DNA from: Marsupella aquatica
Taxonomy: Eukaryota; Marchantiophyta
Assembly: GCA_973895155.1 (NCBI GenBank)
Contig: OZ316895.1
Location: forward strand, 7,750,001-7,814,000
Reading direction: 5' to 3'
DNA: 64,000 bases
Below are positions 1-13,189 of the stretch, in pieces; the stretch's first letter is position 1, and the number at the start of each line of letters is the position of its first letter. The notes beneath the pieces were generated by a model. The model saw only the letters and a program-made list of their open reading frames with translations. It was not told the DNA's origin and did not search any database. The position numbers were made by a program, and so were the translations under genes.

Positions 1-3000
1 CTGTGGGACCTCTTTTAGTGGGGACTACGCTGGATCTTCGGGCCTGAACCAGGTTCTGCTGTTACGAAGGAAAGCCCTCTGGTGTTCGTCATTCTCGTCT
101 GCAGGTACTTCATCGAGCTCCGATCTTATCTGTCAGCTGTGTCATGCAAATAGCATCAATTCAAGCTTACCACTTAAAAGAGGACCTTCACAGAAAGCTC
201 ATTGACTCTTAATTACATCTGGTATAAATCTTACAGGCAACCTCGCACGGACAAACTGTGCACAGGTTATGAATGCCTAGTTGATATGAATCAACTGGAC
301 AATGACCTGACGTTTGTTTGGCCCATACACAGACCGGGGATCAAAAACAATCCACAACCAGAACACAGATGAAGATACACTTTGGAGACACAGACAGGGA
401 ACCAAAAACAATCCACCACCACAAGCAAAATGAAGATACACTTTGGTAGAAGTGAGTCTGACTAATTTTATCACTGTTTTCGGTGTTTGATCATTAGTGT
501 ATCAAAGTGTCGCTATATTTATGGTTATTGCTTTTACAGCTGAACATGTGTAATCTCTTTGTAGCTCATTGATGGGAAAAAGGGCCAGTTTACTGAAAGG
601 GGCCAAACAAAGCACAATAGAGTAAAACCAAAAAAGTTCCAGCTTGGACAAACACCAAACTCAAAAGAAGAGGGCAAATGCAAACTCCAAAGAACTAGCA
701 ACAGGAAAAACCAACGCAGATTTGACATAACTTTCATATCATTTGACAGTGACTTTGTTCTCACAAGCACTACATAAAGCTTGTAGATCTTCATTGTTTT
801 AGTAAAACAATTTTTATAGTACAATACATTGTTGGCTTCCTTCCTCGCGCAAGATATGAAACTAGTGTGGACAAAGCATTTGGCAATAAGCAGATTTCAT
901 TCTCTTATAGGATTTAATGATAAAAAAACCATGTGTCGTTTTTGATGTGAGGAGTCACTAGAAAGGGAAGGCCCACTGGACATCAAAGCATCAGAGCTCT
1001 TATGGATATGTGTAAGTTCCAATGGTTTTGCACTTATGACATAGTGCACAACGGAGGTTTCGTCCCGGGAGTGTGCACTTTTAGTGCGACAAATATGGAG
1101 ATAGAAAATGACCAGCAACTATGGTGGACAGAACTAACTAATTACCGTATAGTATCCTGAGATCTACGGTAGATCGCGTCAGAATAATGGTACGTAAGGT
1201 GTCCTCATGAATTTGCCCAAAGGATTCTTGCCTTGGGGACTGTTGCTAATTATTCGAACGTAGAACCCCAGGAATAACAACCAACCACCGCATGACAGCA
1301 AGCCAAAAGTGTCCTTAGAAAGTTTTACCATAGCAGACAAATGATTTATGATTCTGGAGCTCAAATCCCAAACTTCAACGAAATTGGGAGAGGCTGCAAA
1401 AAACGAGAGCATAATAAATGCTGTGTTGGCAGATAATTTATGCGACATGAGATGAGGATAATTTTATAATTTTATATTATTATTAAAGGAGGATGATTGA
1501 GTCTACTACTCTACTGTCTACATCATTTGATTGTTCATCAACGCCATAGGTTTAGGTAGACGGCACAGTGCCTAGGCATATGGGGACAAATATATCACCA
1601 AACTTCAATGCCCCACTTAGGCAAAGTGACATAATCTTGTTTATTAATGCTATATATGTAATGAGAACCAAGTTACCGAGGGAACATATAATTAATGCCA
1701 TGCAACGCATTTCATTCCATAAATGGCCATCATTTCAACTCACTCCTATAGTGAGAGGTTTACACGTGCCATATTACTCGAAAGACATTTACTGTCAAGG
1801 GGCGTAACCGGGGTAATGGAGTTTCCTTTTTGAGCGGGGAAGATGCTTAGAATCTTCTTTATCTGACCTAGATTAATTTCTGATTGTTAGATCTAGGCAG
1901 TAAAGACAACTCTCGGATTCTTGCTAATTGGGTCTGTGGGTATGAAGCATGCTAATTTCCGGTGGTATGCCCCAGAGAATGCCAAGATTGGCGGAGGGCA
2001 TCTAATAATTCAGTGTCTACTGTAGTGTATGGATTGATAGCTATGACAAATAATTCTAGAAAAACCAAGTGAAAATGGAACCAAATCAAACCTACACTAG
2101 ATAGTGGATGAAACGGAAGGTGCCATGAAGTGGCTTTGTTTCCAGAACACCCCAAACTCACCCTACAAGAACATCTACTCAACTATTGGCCTAACTTTGG
2201 GCAAATGAAGCCTAAATAGAGATTGCCAATTAGATAGCACACAGCATAATTGGTGGTAATAAAAGGGATATGGAGAGCAACCCCAATGGCCATGTAACCA
2301 GGCATGAACGATATGTCTTTTGATGCCAAATACATGATGACTCCATTCCAAATACCAATCAAGTTGTATCACCTACTTTTCCCATCCTAACCACACTTGC
2401 CCCTATAAAGGGCTACGGGTAACCCGTAGCTCTCATTTCGAAGAGTACAAGTTCAGAAATGTGTTTTGAGCTTCATAAAAGGTGCTGATTGTAAAAGCTT
2501 TTTTTGGCAAATACTCCACAAAAGGTGCTATTGTTCCACCTTTTATGGTGAGTAGTGAGACGTGGAATGAGTCTTTTATAGTGGCAGGTGTGGTTTAAGA
2601 GGACTCAGGTTTCACTATTTTGGTATCTATATATCTTTTGTGTGACTCTATTATGCGGTTTACTCTAGATGTCTACCAAGCTTTTCAATTTTCTCTGGAC
2701 TAATGCTTTTGTCTTCTCTTGTCCTTTGTGTGATCTTTGTTCTCCTTTGGTTGGTGGGGACTCTTGAGCTTAGAGACACTCTTTGTTCTTCCTGGTGTCT
2801 TTCCATTATACTCTTTCTCCCCTTTACTGGCTCTGTCACCTTTCTGATTTTGCCTCTGGGTTTGGCATTTTTGTTCTTTTGCACTATGATAGTATGTGTT
2901 TGGTCCCCAATTTTCCAATGAAGGGAACCATCCTGGAAGGATCGTAATGTCAAGCGAAAAACTCTTTGGCCACGTGAACTCTTCTGGACTCTCACCGTAT

Positions 3001-3300
3001 TTTTATGAATTTTTTAATCCATCGAAATTGAGTTTTTCAAGAATCACTGTTTTTTATAGAGAAAAAAGATACGTACAATCAAGGTTGCTCCTCTTTCATG
3101 ATGACGAAAGCTTTTTGCCCCTCTCGTCCTTTTTCGACATAAAATATTTAAAGAAAAAAACAGTACAAAAGGTAAAGCTCACATTAAGTGGAAAAACCAT
3201 AGTGTGGGTTCCAATCACGAAATAAAGGTAAACAAATAAAGTGTACTTCAACTAATCATGAGAAATCAAGGGAACTAAAAGCCTCCAACTACCACAACAG
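1..3300. other. Intergenic, no supportable gene
   Basis: AT-rich DNA with only short open frames (up to about 110 codons) that look like no known family. A diverged tandem duplication with a period near 61 bp lies at 342-446; both copies end in the same GAAGATACACTTTGG block. The open frames at 1568-1807 (+) and 2660-2995 (-) have no domain, no clear splice context and no codon pattern that would support them. Confidence 0.5.
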
Positions 3301-3320
3301 GAAAAGGGCCAATCTCATCC

Positions 3321-3500
3321 ATGTCAACTGGTTGCTTTTCCTGTGATCCTTCCGAAAGCACTACAAGATCCGCTCAAAGTCCATTTTTAAAAGGGCATAT
3401 GCAATGTATGTCAATAGGTTGCCTTTTCTCGGATCCTTGCGAAAGCAATTCAAAATGTCCTCAAATAGGAAATGTGCTCAAACTGAATTTAAAACGTGGG
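3321..3500. repeat. 87-bp diverged tandem duplication
   Basis: Two copies start at 3321 and 3408, each opening with ATGTCAA.(T/G)GGTTGC. The 87-bp period is a multiple of three, so a 64-codon frame stays open through both, but the peptide is not recognised and the frame is probably fortuitous. Confidence 0.6.
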
Positions 3501-3643
3501 GACTATATTGAATAGTGCAGGATCACATTTGAAATTTATAATAGTGAATATTAGCCTTGGGCAGGCTGGATGAGAAGTGTACCCTCATTTGTTATCTTTA
3601 TACATAACTAGCCCATGCCCTTTCGTTGCACAAAATTTCTTCA

Positions 3644-3740
3644 GTGAGGGCAAGATGTCAAAGTGAGAGCAATATGTCAAGATGAGAGCAATATTTCGAG
3701 ATGAGGGCAACCTGTCAAGGTGAAGGCAAGATTCTGAGGT
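3644..3740. repeat. 19-20 bp minisatellite, five units
   Basis: Five degenerate units of the form GTGAGAGCAATATGTCAAGA start near 3644, 3663, 3683, 3702 and 3721. No gene is associated with them. Confidence 0.75.
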
Positions 3741-6611
3741 GAGTGTTTGTGATTGGGATGTGAAGCCAGCAAGGGGGGTTAGGAATGAGAAACTTCAAGG
3801 AATTCAAAGATAAAATTGATTTTGAAAATCCAAATAAAGAGCAAGAACCTTTCCGTGGATGGGAAAGGGAATTTATTTTTAGTTTTTAGTTATGTTTTTA
3901 CTTAATTAATGACTATTTTTTCAATAATTATAGCCCTCCTCCCTTCCCCTCCCTTCCCCATTCTACCTTGTTCTTGCTCCACCCCTCCTTTTTTTTCCTT
4001 TCTCCCCCCTCTCATCTGAAGATGTCTACATAATATGTTCAACATCTGAAGATGCATCAAAAGAGGTTTAGAGATACTTTACTTGTCTTAAGTTTGTTTG
4101 GGTTTATTTATTTTTAAATTGCTACGTGGATTTGGGGACCTACTTAGTAAAACAAATTGAAGCAAAATGAATGTCCCAAAAATTTATGATGACCCTCATA
4201 AAACCAACTGAATGAGAAACATATCAAGGGAAATGAAAATAAAACAGTGAATTACTACGGGGGACAAAAGAAAGAAAGAAAATAGGTGGGAGATAGCATG
4301 GGCAAGGAGACTGCAAGTTCAATTTAGTTAAGCTCTAATTGAGCTTTCATCATTAATGAATTTCCACTTTTCCTGAGCTTTAATGGTTCACCACTATTAT
4401 TAAGATTTAGTTTGTGCATTGACTGATTGGATTGAAGCCTAGTAGAGAGGGTGGGTTTATAAGACCTTGGGTCCATTTTACATCCTAAAGATAGTGTACA
4501 TGACAATGTATAAAGAGTTTTGAATTATTTTCATAGAAAATCTAGTGAGGGGGACAGACACTAGATTATAAAAGGCGGAAACAATTCATTCTCCCTTACA
4601 GTGTCCCACTACGATAACATTCTGGCAGGCATTTTGGAAGGAATATCTATTCTATTCCTTTGGGCACCTTGTAGGTATTGTAAAAAACATCATCCCACCC
4701 CGAAATATAGGTAATTGGGCCTCCCCCAAAATCAGCCATTTCTACTCAGTATTTTGTGAGGGAGTTGACAGTTAATGCCTCAAGCGCCCGCTAAGGATGA
4801 TATGGGGGATACACCAAATACCAACTTGTAAATATTATTAGAATTATGGAAAAGCTTTCATTTTTCCTGGTCTTAAGTACGGCCATCAGAGTTTTAAAGA
4901 TGTAGAAATATTTTCTCCCCCTGTTTTAATTTGTATCATCCAGACAGGAGCTTGAGAAGGCAAGAACCTGGCAGTGTTTAGCCAATTAAAAAAGCATTGT
5001 CACCAACAATTACTGTTTTAATTTGCTAACAATTCACCTCACTTTGGCAAGAATTTGGCCGGAAATTATCCTTGAATTGAGGAAGATCTCAAGTATTGGA
5101 TCGATGTAGGACAAGTAGATACTTAATAGGGGTGTCAAAAGAGAGTCATAAATAATATACAGACAACCATAAAGTTGTTTTATGGCCAGGAAGTAAGGAG
5201 TTACAAGATAACTTATAGTCTTGACAGGCTACAATATTTAGTCTCACACTTTTTATTAACTATGAGATCATATTTGTGTTAAGTTAGAGTAATTAGTGTG
5301 TGTGATACTAATATGATATGAGACTAATAGTGATCACAAGTTAAATAGTTTCATATATATTTAAATTAAAAATAAAACAAATAAATAATAGTCAATTTTT
5401 TCTGTTAATTAAATGAAACATAATATTTTATTATAACTTATAAAATTTACATATACTAGGCACATATTGAGAAAACTTCAGGAATTTATAACCTCCTTAT
5501 TACAAATCAGAGTTTGGGGTACTCAACCACATGGAGCAAACAAAATCTTTTTGATTCACTTCTATCAAGTATGAATGACACAAGCTATCTTACTTAAGTT
5601 ACAAAGTAACCTCCTGTGCAGTCTCCTAAAACCTGTCCCCTATGTCTCATCCTTGCGAGACGGCATACAACCCTAATAGAAGTAGATTGAGCTGGCTCTT
5701 CACCTGGTTCACCAACATAGGAGCTATTTCAACAGGAGCAGCAATTGTGTTGTTCTATGAAAATGGGGATGCTAGGCTCATGAGAAATCAAAGGTAGCTC
5801 ATCGCTTATTGCAGAAAATTTGTAAACATTCATGGAAAGACAGTTTACTTTAGAAATCTCTACATGCATTGATCCTCAACCAAAATGGGCTATGTTGGGC
5901 TTGTTGGAAAGCACATCTCAAGGAGTTTCTAATGGTAAGGGGATTGAGAGTTCTCATTGTATTCTCATTACAATGAGACATAAACACCGAATATACATTT
6001 CACCTGTTGTGTCAAGAAAAGAACAGATGTTTTGATACACCAAAACTTTTCTCAGGTCTTGAAGTTCAGCATGCGCAGGCAAGAGGAGATGCATATTACC
6101 AGTGACAGTTTGAAGTAGTGTTGATTCTCTTTCCCTTGTTCTAGCAAATCCAGCTATGATAGGTGATCCGTATCCTGCCATGTTTCAATCTGTAAAATTT
6201 TCACAAAGACTAACAAGCTAAAACACAAGGAAAACTTTCTACGAACATATACCAAAAGAAATGTAGTTAGTAGTCTGGATAACTTTGGAGTGAGTCCAGT
6301 TTAGGGTGACCACCAATAACATTGTTACCTCTAATTATGAATATTTTTAAATATGTTCTTATATTTTTTAAAGTTGAGGATGACAAATACTGTCACTTGG
6401 CTGAAAATCATGGGCAATCCATAATTATTGTGCTTGACACTTATTCTTTAGGTGACACTAAATATTGTAAAGAGTGTAACTACAAGCCCCATAAGAATCT
6501 TAGTTCTAATTTTTATAGCCCATAACACTCGTTTGGGGAAAACTTTGACACACACTAATGTTGATATATAGCATGTTCATCCTGGAACATGTCTTTTTTT
6601 TGTCTTCTAGT
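3741..6611. other. Intergenic, nothing recognised
   Basis: AT-rich DNA. The open frames at 4324-4506, 5832-6035, 5954-6181 and 6322-6525 are short and resemble no family. No RNA gene or transposon end was recognised. Confidence 0.5.
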
Positions 6612-6797
6612 GATATGTAATTCATTTAAATAAGGACATTTAAAATATGTGCACATAAAATCACATTATGACCAAGAAAGTACAAAGATACGAAAGAGTT
6701 GAGTTATGTAATTCATTTAAATAGGGACATGTAAAATATATGCACATAAAATCACATTATGACCAAGAAAGTACAAAGGTACTAAAGAGTTGAGTTG
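6612..6797. repeat. 91-bp tandem duplication
   Basis: Two copies begin with TATGTAATTCATTTAAATA at 6614 and 6705 and share the block CACATTATGACCAAGAAAG. They differ at only a few positions, so the duplication is fairly recent. Confidence 0.85.
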
Positions 6798-6835
6798 TGC
6801 ACATATAGTATAGATTTTCACTTGCTTCTAGGTCA

Positions 6836-6881
6836 TTCAATTCAATTCAATTCAATTCATTCAATTCAATTCAATTCAATT
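6836..6881. repeat. (TTCAA)n microsatellite
   Basis: A run of TTCAA pentamers, nine in all, with one interrupting TTCA. Confidence 0.95.
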
Positions 6882-9800
6882 AAAACCATAAATTTTGCAA
6901 AGTAAACCATGAAGGGAACTTAATACACCAGATGTTCACATTGATCAAATTCATTTCTTACACTCTCATGAGAAAAAAGAGAATTCACTAAGGAGTGATT
7001 GAAAAGGAAAGATTAAACCTTGATGAGGGGAGCCAAATACATTCAAAATACTCTATCTTCACTAAAATTAAGAGGGGTCCTAAACTTAATTCAAAATCAA
7101 ATTAATACAAATGATTTACCTTGTTAATACACATTAAAATTAAAATACTTGACACAATATATGAATGAGACAAAATCTGAAAGGTGGATTCACCATTATA
7201 GCAGCATCAAAACATATGTTGATATATCTTCTCCTTCACGTTCAGAGACTCCAACATCACACAAGGTGACATCCGGCGAGCTTCTCACCTCGTGGCACTC
7301 GCCAGCTTGGCGAAACTGAAGAAACCTTATTAAACAAATGAATTAAGTTTGCTCTTACCCCATGGCGGCTTTTACTCTATGGCGGAAGGCCGGTAGGTCG
7401 CCACTCACCAGGGGCCAGACGCATCACAAACTCTGGAAAGAGAAGAGCGAAAGAAACGAGGCAGACAGAGCCGCGGCGCCAAACTGCTCGGTAAAGCGGG
7501 TGCAAAACTGCGAGGGACGGAGAATTCACCCACGCGCCGACTCATGAACCCGCCTCCGTTAACCTTTTCGCTAAACCCCACCTACACCCTCGATACTTCG
7601 ATAGGGTAGGGTAGGTCCACCTCACGGTATCTTCCGGAAATCCGGACCATACCAATGAGTTTGCAGTACGTATTCATGTACCACGAGACAATACAAATAA
7701 GTCTCTGTAGAGTATTCCAGCATAAGTGTTTCATACTTAATAATACGGTATGTGGTAATGATGTACACAGAATTTGGCCGTATATATTAATTTACTACCG
7801 GACAATACCAAGTACTCTGTCGAATAATTCAGTATAATGTGTTTCTAAAGCATTAATATATAGTAATGAGTACTTTACGGAAGATTTCCGTAGAGTACGA
7901 CTGCAGTCATTATTCTACTTGTGAAATTAATATGCTATAATGTCAACCCTGAAGATGATCATAAACTGCCGCCGGACGTCTTTTTGGATCTGAATTTATT
8001 GCTTGATTGTTGTACTCAATGGGTTGCAGACTTGCAGTGACCTGACACGCACTTATGCTTTTCATTTCTATATTAGCCCAATGCTTGCGAGTCGCATAGT
8101 ACTTTAGTGTTAATAGGGAGACATTGTTCTCTCAAGAGATTATTCTTGAGTAACGTATGGGTGAGTCCGCCTAAGAAATGTATTTCAAAATGAATGCTAG
8201 TTGTAACGAGAGTGACGGGTTAGATGAGGTTGCAGAACAGCAGCTTCACGCCCGTCTCTTCGTTAGAAAATACATTTCACCATAATCCAAATGCCAGGGG
8301 GCAATCTCGTGGGAATGACATTACATAAACAATCCATGAAACTAAAGAGCGAGATTACATGTTCAGATTTCTACTGGTTTAATGATTGAAGGTTTATTCA
8401 AATTAAGAGATAACAAGCCACACAACCGGCTAGAGGTCTTTGGCGGGGAAAAATCAGCCATCTGGTAGTGCCTGCAAAGAAAAAGATCTTGCTTTTTGGA
8501 GTAATATCTTTGTTTCTATAGCACCCGTGCAGGAAAGTTAGTGAGAGTGTGATCTCAATCTATAAATCAGTGAACATAGTCGCATACTCTCACTGACGAG
8601 AAGAGCAGAAATTGCTCATGGTGTCCTTCCAGTTAACCAATAGGTAATGGGTTGAACCTGAAGAGACAGCATTTCAGTCCATGAATCAGAAGAAATACCA
8701 TTTGTCCAGGGGGTTTGGGTGACTACTTTTTGTGTCTCAAGACCAAACGAAAAGGCAAGAAGTCCTAACCATGCCACCCCCCCCCCCCAAAAAAAAAGGC
8801 AGTCAAAATTATGAAAAAGGGTGTCTTGCTGAGGGACATTGTCTGCACTTTATGCTGACATGTCTTTCATACGCTTGCTATTCACGAAGCTTAGGTGACC
8901 GTTTGATGAGTTAGGTTCTTGAAGCAAGTGCGAGGAAAGTTGGGGGCTGGGTTGTTCAGGGCACGGTTTCGTTTAGTTCTACTCTTTTTCTCGACTCATT
9001 GTACATAGCTAGCCATTCCGTACTTGGGCATAGCATGGTCCTCGCTGATCTTGGCATCCCACCCGTTTATATTGTGCTTTATATGTAGAGAGGTTTACAC
9101 CTCCTGTATACATACCATTTCATAGCTTGTATACATACCATTTCATTGCTGGAAAGATGCTAGCAAACAAGAGTTTTTTTCCAGCAAGGAAGAGTATTGT
9201 CAGTGAGTCACCCCCCTGGTTTTTTATGCCTCATGATTTTGGCTGACTTTGGATTTCTAGTGAGTGTCTAGCACTCCGCATGGCTACCAAGTGCTCTTGC
9301 CTTAAGAGAAGTCCATAGATTGGATTTTTCTGGAAAAAGCACACAACAATTTAAATTATTTCAAGCCAACTTTTGGCTAGTGGGGGACTAAGTTTCTTAC
9401 TCAAGTACTGGATATTTAGGTATATTCCTTGTATAAAAATGTATGATTTGAGAGGGAAACATTTTGGGTTGTTTCATGATCCCTAGTTAGAGCTTGTCTA
9501 ACCTTCGAACAAAGGATACCTAACCGTTTGTTATTTGTTCAGGACGGTTGTACGCTTGTGGTGTCCTCAAGGCTTAAAAACCGACCACAAACAAGGACGA
9601 ACGGCATCCAATAGTTCTTACTAATGTGGAAGAAGTCTCACACGACAGATCCTTAAACCTCTTTTGTTGGGTTGGAACTAGGCACGAAAGAAGCCCAGCC
9701 TTGGATGAGAGACACTCCATTACAGTAATCGCGTAATGACCGTCATTCATCATTGTAGTACAGCATTATAGACTTCATCAAGACCTCGGTTGTAATCAGC

Positions 9801-10003
9801 AAATCTCATGGATTGATCAGTGGGTGGAATTCATCATGACACGCAAAATTGTCACTTTGTTGCAATTACATTACACATCAACCACAGCGTGTAAGACATG
9901 TTGTCTTCGAGAGTAAGGGAAACGCATTTATGGAGGATAAGTACATCTTACAACGTCACTTTGCTACAAGCTGCAGTAGTTACTCGCACATTATCTTCTC
10001 GTC
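6882..10003. other. Intergenic, nothing recognised
   Basis: No supportable gene. Two diverged copies of a unit of about 120 bp lie at 7667-7735 and 7788-7850, sharing GACAATAC and the GTGTTTC ends. A C-run followed by an A-run lies near 8775-8798. The open frames at 7362-7547, 8732-8914 and 9849-10055 have no family features. Confidence 0.5.
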
Positions 10004-10124
10004 GGTAGTCTTATACTCTTATACTCTTTTTGCTTTAACCCGGGGCTTTAAGTAATGCACAAATCGATAGTCTTATACTCTTATTGGCTTATTGCTTTAA
10101 CCCGGGGCTTTAACTAATGCACAA
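10004..10124. repeat. 62-bp tandem duplication
   Basis: Two copies start near 10005 and 10067 with TAGTCTTATACTC and share GCTTTAACCCGGGGCTTTAA. Confidence 0.85.
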
Positions 10125-10709
10125 GTTGAAACAAATCTCAGGACAATAGACGATTCAACTAATTCAAGGCACGCAAACGGAAGTACCGCAACATGTTACA
10201 CTTATTTACAGTTATGGCGTTTAGTACTGCAAGTACATGCTTACAGAAAAGCCGTTTAGAATGATACTAATCTTACACTTGTGTGGACTTCTGTTGTTAT
10301 TGGTAAAATGAAGACTGTACTTAAACGGAAAGTATCATGGCACGAGTACATGCCATACATAAGCAGCTGAACAATGTTGTTATTGCCTTCAAGGTATATA
10401 AGGTGATGTTATTATTACTCGTACATTAGTGTTGCTCAGGAAAGAGTCCACCATATTGGACCTACCCCATCTCGTCATCTCGATGTACCCCCGAGCAGCT
10501 GGGTCATAAATGGATTAAGTAAGGAGTTTATAGAGTGCAAATATCTACTTACCCCGTCCATTTCAGAAAATCATACCTATAAAAGAGTAAATGTCAATGA
10601 GAGAGTACCTGAAGCTGCGTCATCTCTGGCATTGTTCCACCACATGGGTTACACAATCTACTAGCTCAATATCCATGTGTTATATAGAAGCTATTGTTGC
10701 GTAAAATAT

Positions 10710-11010
10710 GTGAATGCACAGAAGACATCAATGTGTGAAAGATATCAGTGCAGAACAATGTTACACAAAAGATGTCATTGTGAGACTGATACCAATGTGC
10801 AAGAAATGTCATTATGGAATTGACATCATTCTGCAAAAGATATGGTGTAGTGAAAAATATTGTTGCACCAAAGGAGATAATTATTCAATTTTTTGGTTTG
10901 CGTTAAAGGTTTCATTGTGTATAGACATTAGTGCAGAAAAGGTTTTTGGTTTGCGTTAAAGGTTTCATTGTGTATAGACATTAGTGCAGAAAAGGTGTCG
11001 TTGCACAAAA
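10710..11010. repeat. Short degenerate repeats plus a 53-bp duplication
   Basis: The stretch 10710-10890 holds degenerate units of about 20-24 bp of the form TGCACAAAAGATGTCATTGTG with 18-20 shared positions. A near-perfect 53-bp tandem duplication follows at 10891-10996, each copy starting TTTTGGTTTGCGTTAAAGG. An 81-codon frame (10714-10959) is a by-product of the repeats. Confidence 0.7.
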
Positions 11011-11758
11011 GATAGTGATGGTCAGTAACCACAAGTTTACGATGAGGAAGAATGTACTATCTCTTTCCCTAAAGGAAGAAGCCCCACCACACAATAACCA
11101 AGCAAAAATAAATATAGCCTCCTAGTAAATAAAATCACAACAAACACCCAAAAATTGCCTTTCCACCTTTAAAACAACTAAAATGGAAAAGGAAAAATAC
11201 TACCATTGTCATTCTTCTTTTTCTCGCCAGTCACATCCATTAGTGATTGAGTGTTTGCTGTACTCATATGATTGAGTGCAGACTGTACCTACACTTCTAG
11301 AACTTGCATTTCCTGTAGAACAAGATGTATTCATATGAGTTATATTCTTACACTTTAGACATATAGTTAATACATATTTATTTTAGTTGATGCCTGCCTT
11401 ATTTTCAGATTGAGAGAATAAGGTCGAAGATAACAAGACAAGACTATGAGTAGTGTTGGCATGATTGGATATTATAGGGATCAATCCTTTAAATCCTGAT
11501 GGAAGTATATTTTCACGCTCTACTTCGTACGACAAATGATGGAAGTGTATCGTCCATGCTCTACTTCGTACAACAAAATCATCCTGGTTCATGACCTACT
11601 ATCTAAAGCAAAAACCATAGCCCCTAATTGATTCAGTAACATTTGTTTTCAATATCTAGAGTATGCTTGTGAGTAGGGAGTATGGAAAGCACACCCTGTG
11701 CAGGTTTCACTAGGAGAATCTTTTATATTGTTGTTGTATTCTGACTTGATGTAGTCAA
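11011..11758. other. Intergenic, nothing recognised
   Basis: Contains a short direct repeat near 11515-11575 (GCTCTACTTCGTACRACAAA). No gene or RNA is supported. Confidence 0.5.
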
Positions 11759-11768
11759 TTCCATCTTA

Positions 11769-11933
11769 CCGTTTTTTACTAACCTGTTCCTCACAATGGT
11801 TGAAATTGCTAACTGCTCCCCCATTCTATTTTAATTACTTCTTGCCCCCCTTTTTGTATGTTGGGTTTACTTACCGCAGGAGCTAACCCAACATCAGCCT
11901 CATTGGTTGGCTGCCATGTGGTGAGGTGCGATT
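11769..11933 (+). repeat. Left terminal inverted repeat of Mutator-like element
   Basis: Pairs with 12213-12380 on the other strand. Conserved blocks include TAAACCCAACATACAAAAAG on the partner and GTTAGCTCCTGCGGT, with scattered mismatches and small indels. Confidence 0.85.
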
Positions 11934-12212
11934 CTCAAAAGCTAATCATACACGGCCCGGCGAGGCGCAATGTCAATTGTAGGGGCCTGACAGGGTGCTC
12001 AGCTCACTAAGGGCCGGGCCTGCGAGGAAAGGAGAGGGGGGGGGTCCTGAGAGGGGAAGGCCAGCCCAAGCAGGGCCGTAAATATCGAGCCTAGGAGAGG
12101 GTGTAGTCGCGAGAGGGGAAGGCACTATGGCACGGGGTAGTTGGGAGAGAGGGAGCCCAGCCCAGGCAGTGTTGTCATCATCGAGCCTGGGAGGACCGGG
12201 GTGAAGTGCAAC

Positions 12213-12380
12213 CAATTGCGCCTTGCCATGTGGCAGCCAACCAATGAGGGCCAACGTTGGGTTAGCTCCTGCGGTTAAGTAAACCCAACATACAAAAAGG
12301 GGGGCAGGAAGTAATTAAAATAGAATGGGAGAGTAGTTAGCAATTTCAGCCATTGTGGGGGACAGGTTAGTAAAAAGCGG
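12213..12380 (-). repeat. Right terminal inverted repeat of Mutator-like element
   Basis: Reverse complement of the left end, ending GGTTAGTAAAAAGCGG directly before the target duplication. Confidence 0.85.
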
Positions 12381-12390
12381 TTCCATCTTA

Positions 12391-12965
12391 TGCTGCATGC
12401 CCAGTTATAAGGAGAACACAGGGAAACGGGAAGAAGAAAAGGATGAGTTACCTTGACATCAGAGAACTCAGAGGGTTTGAAATACTAGGGCTGAAGAATG
12501 ATTTGAAGGAAAAATAAACTATTTGTAAATTTTCTGACTAACTACAGTAATAGCTTTGTTTTCTTTGGTGTGTTTGTGTGTGTGGGGAGGCTGGACAAAC
12601 AAGATAAGCTGCTAATTCCACAGAGCGAGCACACAAACTACTCTAATCACTTCCCATTTTAACATTTTGTTAACAAAAAATGTCTACAAGAAACGTTTAC
12701 CAGCATCAAATCAATGGGCATTTTGGATAAATGGAGAAATTTAAGTAATATGTCACCCTTCTTTGCCTTTGAGTTATCTAGGTTTGAATGACATTCCTTG
12801 ACTACTGTTTAAGTTTGTGACTATCTACCATCCAAAGGAAGTGCTTTCGGTAGGCCTGTAAGACATATTTTGCCCTGAAAAAGTATTTTTTACACATAAG
12901 AAAATTCAAGGTGAGATATAAGGCACTAGACCTTAAAATCCCGTGTCAACTTTCAAAACTAAACT
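12391..12965. other. Intergenic, nothing recognised
   Basis: AT-rich DNA with a short GT-rich run near 12570-12586. No gene supported. Confidence 0.5.
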
Positions 12966-13189
12966 ACAGTGTTCACCATAATTATTGTTATGCAAGAATA
13001 AGCACTAATACAAAACACTAATTTTGGTCAAAGGGATATTGAGTCTAAGTAACACTAATTTTTGTTGGTTTTTCATAATAAAATTTCTCCACTTTTCTTT
13101 AAATCACCAAGCAAAATGGATGATCTAGTAGACCCTGAAAATAGGCGCTCTCGAATTAGAGTTAGTCGCACTAGTTACGGTGAACAGTG
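12966..13189. mobile_element. Candidate small inverted-repeat element (MITE-like)
   Basis: CAGTGTTCACCATAATTA at 12967-12984 and TAGTTACGGTGAACAGTG at 13172-13189 are inverted copies with three mismatches in 18. The same motif forms the ends of the inverted-repeat element at 31250-31841, which suggests one family. No clear target duplication was found, so the exact ends are uncertain. Confidence 0.45.

Larger units (their letters stand above)
11759..12390. mobile_element. Non-autonomous Mutator-like element with long inverted ends
   Basis: A 612-bp element (11769-12380) is flanked by a perfect 10-bp direct repeat, TTCCATCTTA, at 11759-11768 and 12381-12390. Its ends are long terminal inverted repeats of about 165 bp (11769-11933 and 12213-12380), opening CCG(C)TTTTTACTAACCTGT. 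Long inverted ends and a 9-10 bp target duplication are characteristic of the Mutator superfamily; the assignment is inferred because no transposase is present. The interior (about 11945-12205) is strikingly GC-rich against AT-rich flanks and holds an internal duplication (around 12049-12097 and 12143-12193). A 93-codon minus-strand frame (11973-12254) spans the interior and could be captured host sequence, as in Pack-MULEs. Confidence 0.85.

Noticed and set aside
3600-3650. ACTAGCCCATGCCC..CGTTGCAC resembling a plant Helitron terminus
   Set aside because: No 3' hairpin of the right form and no matching other end could be found.
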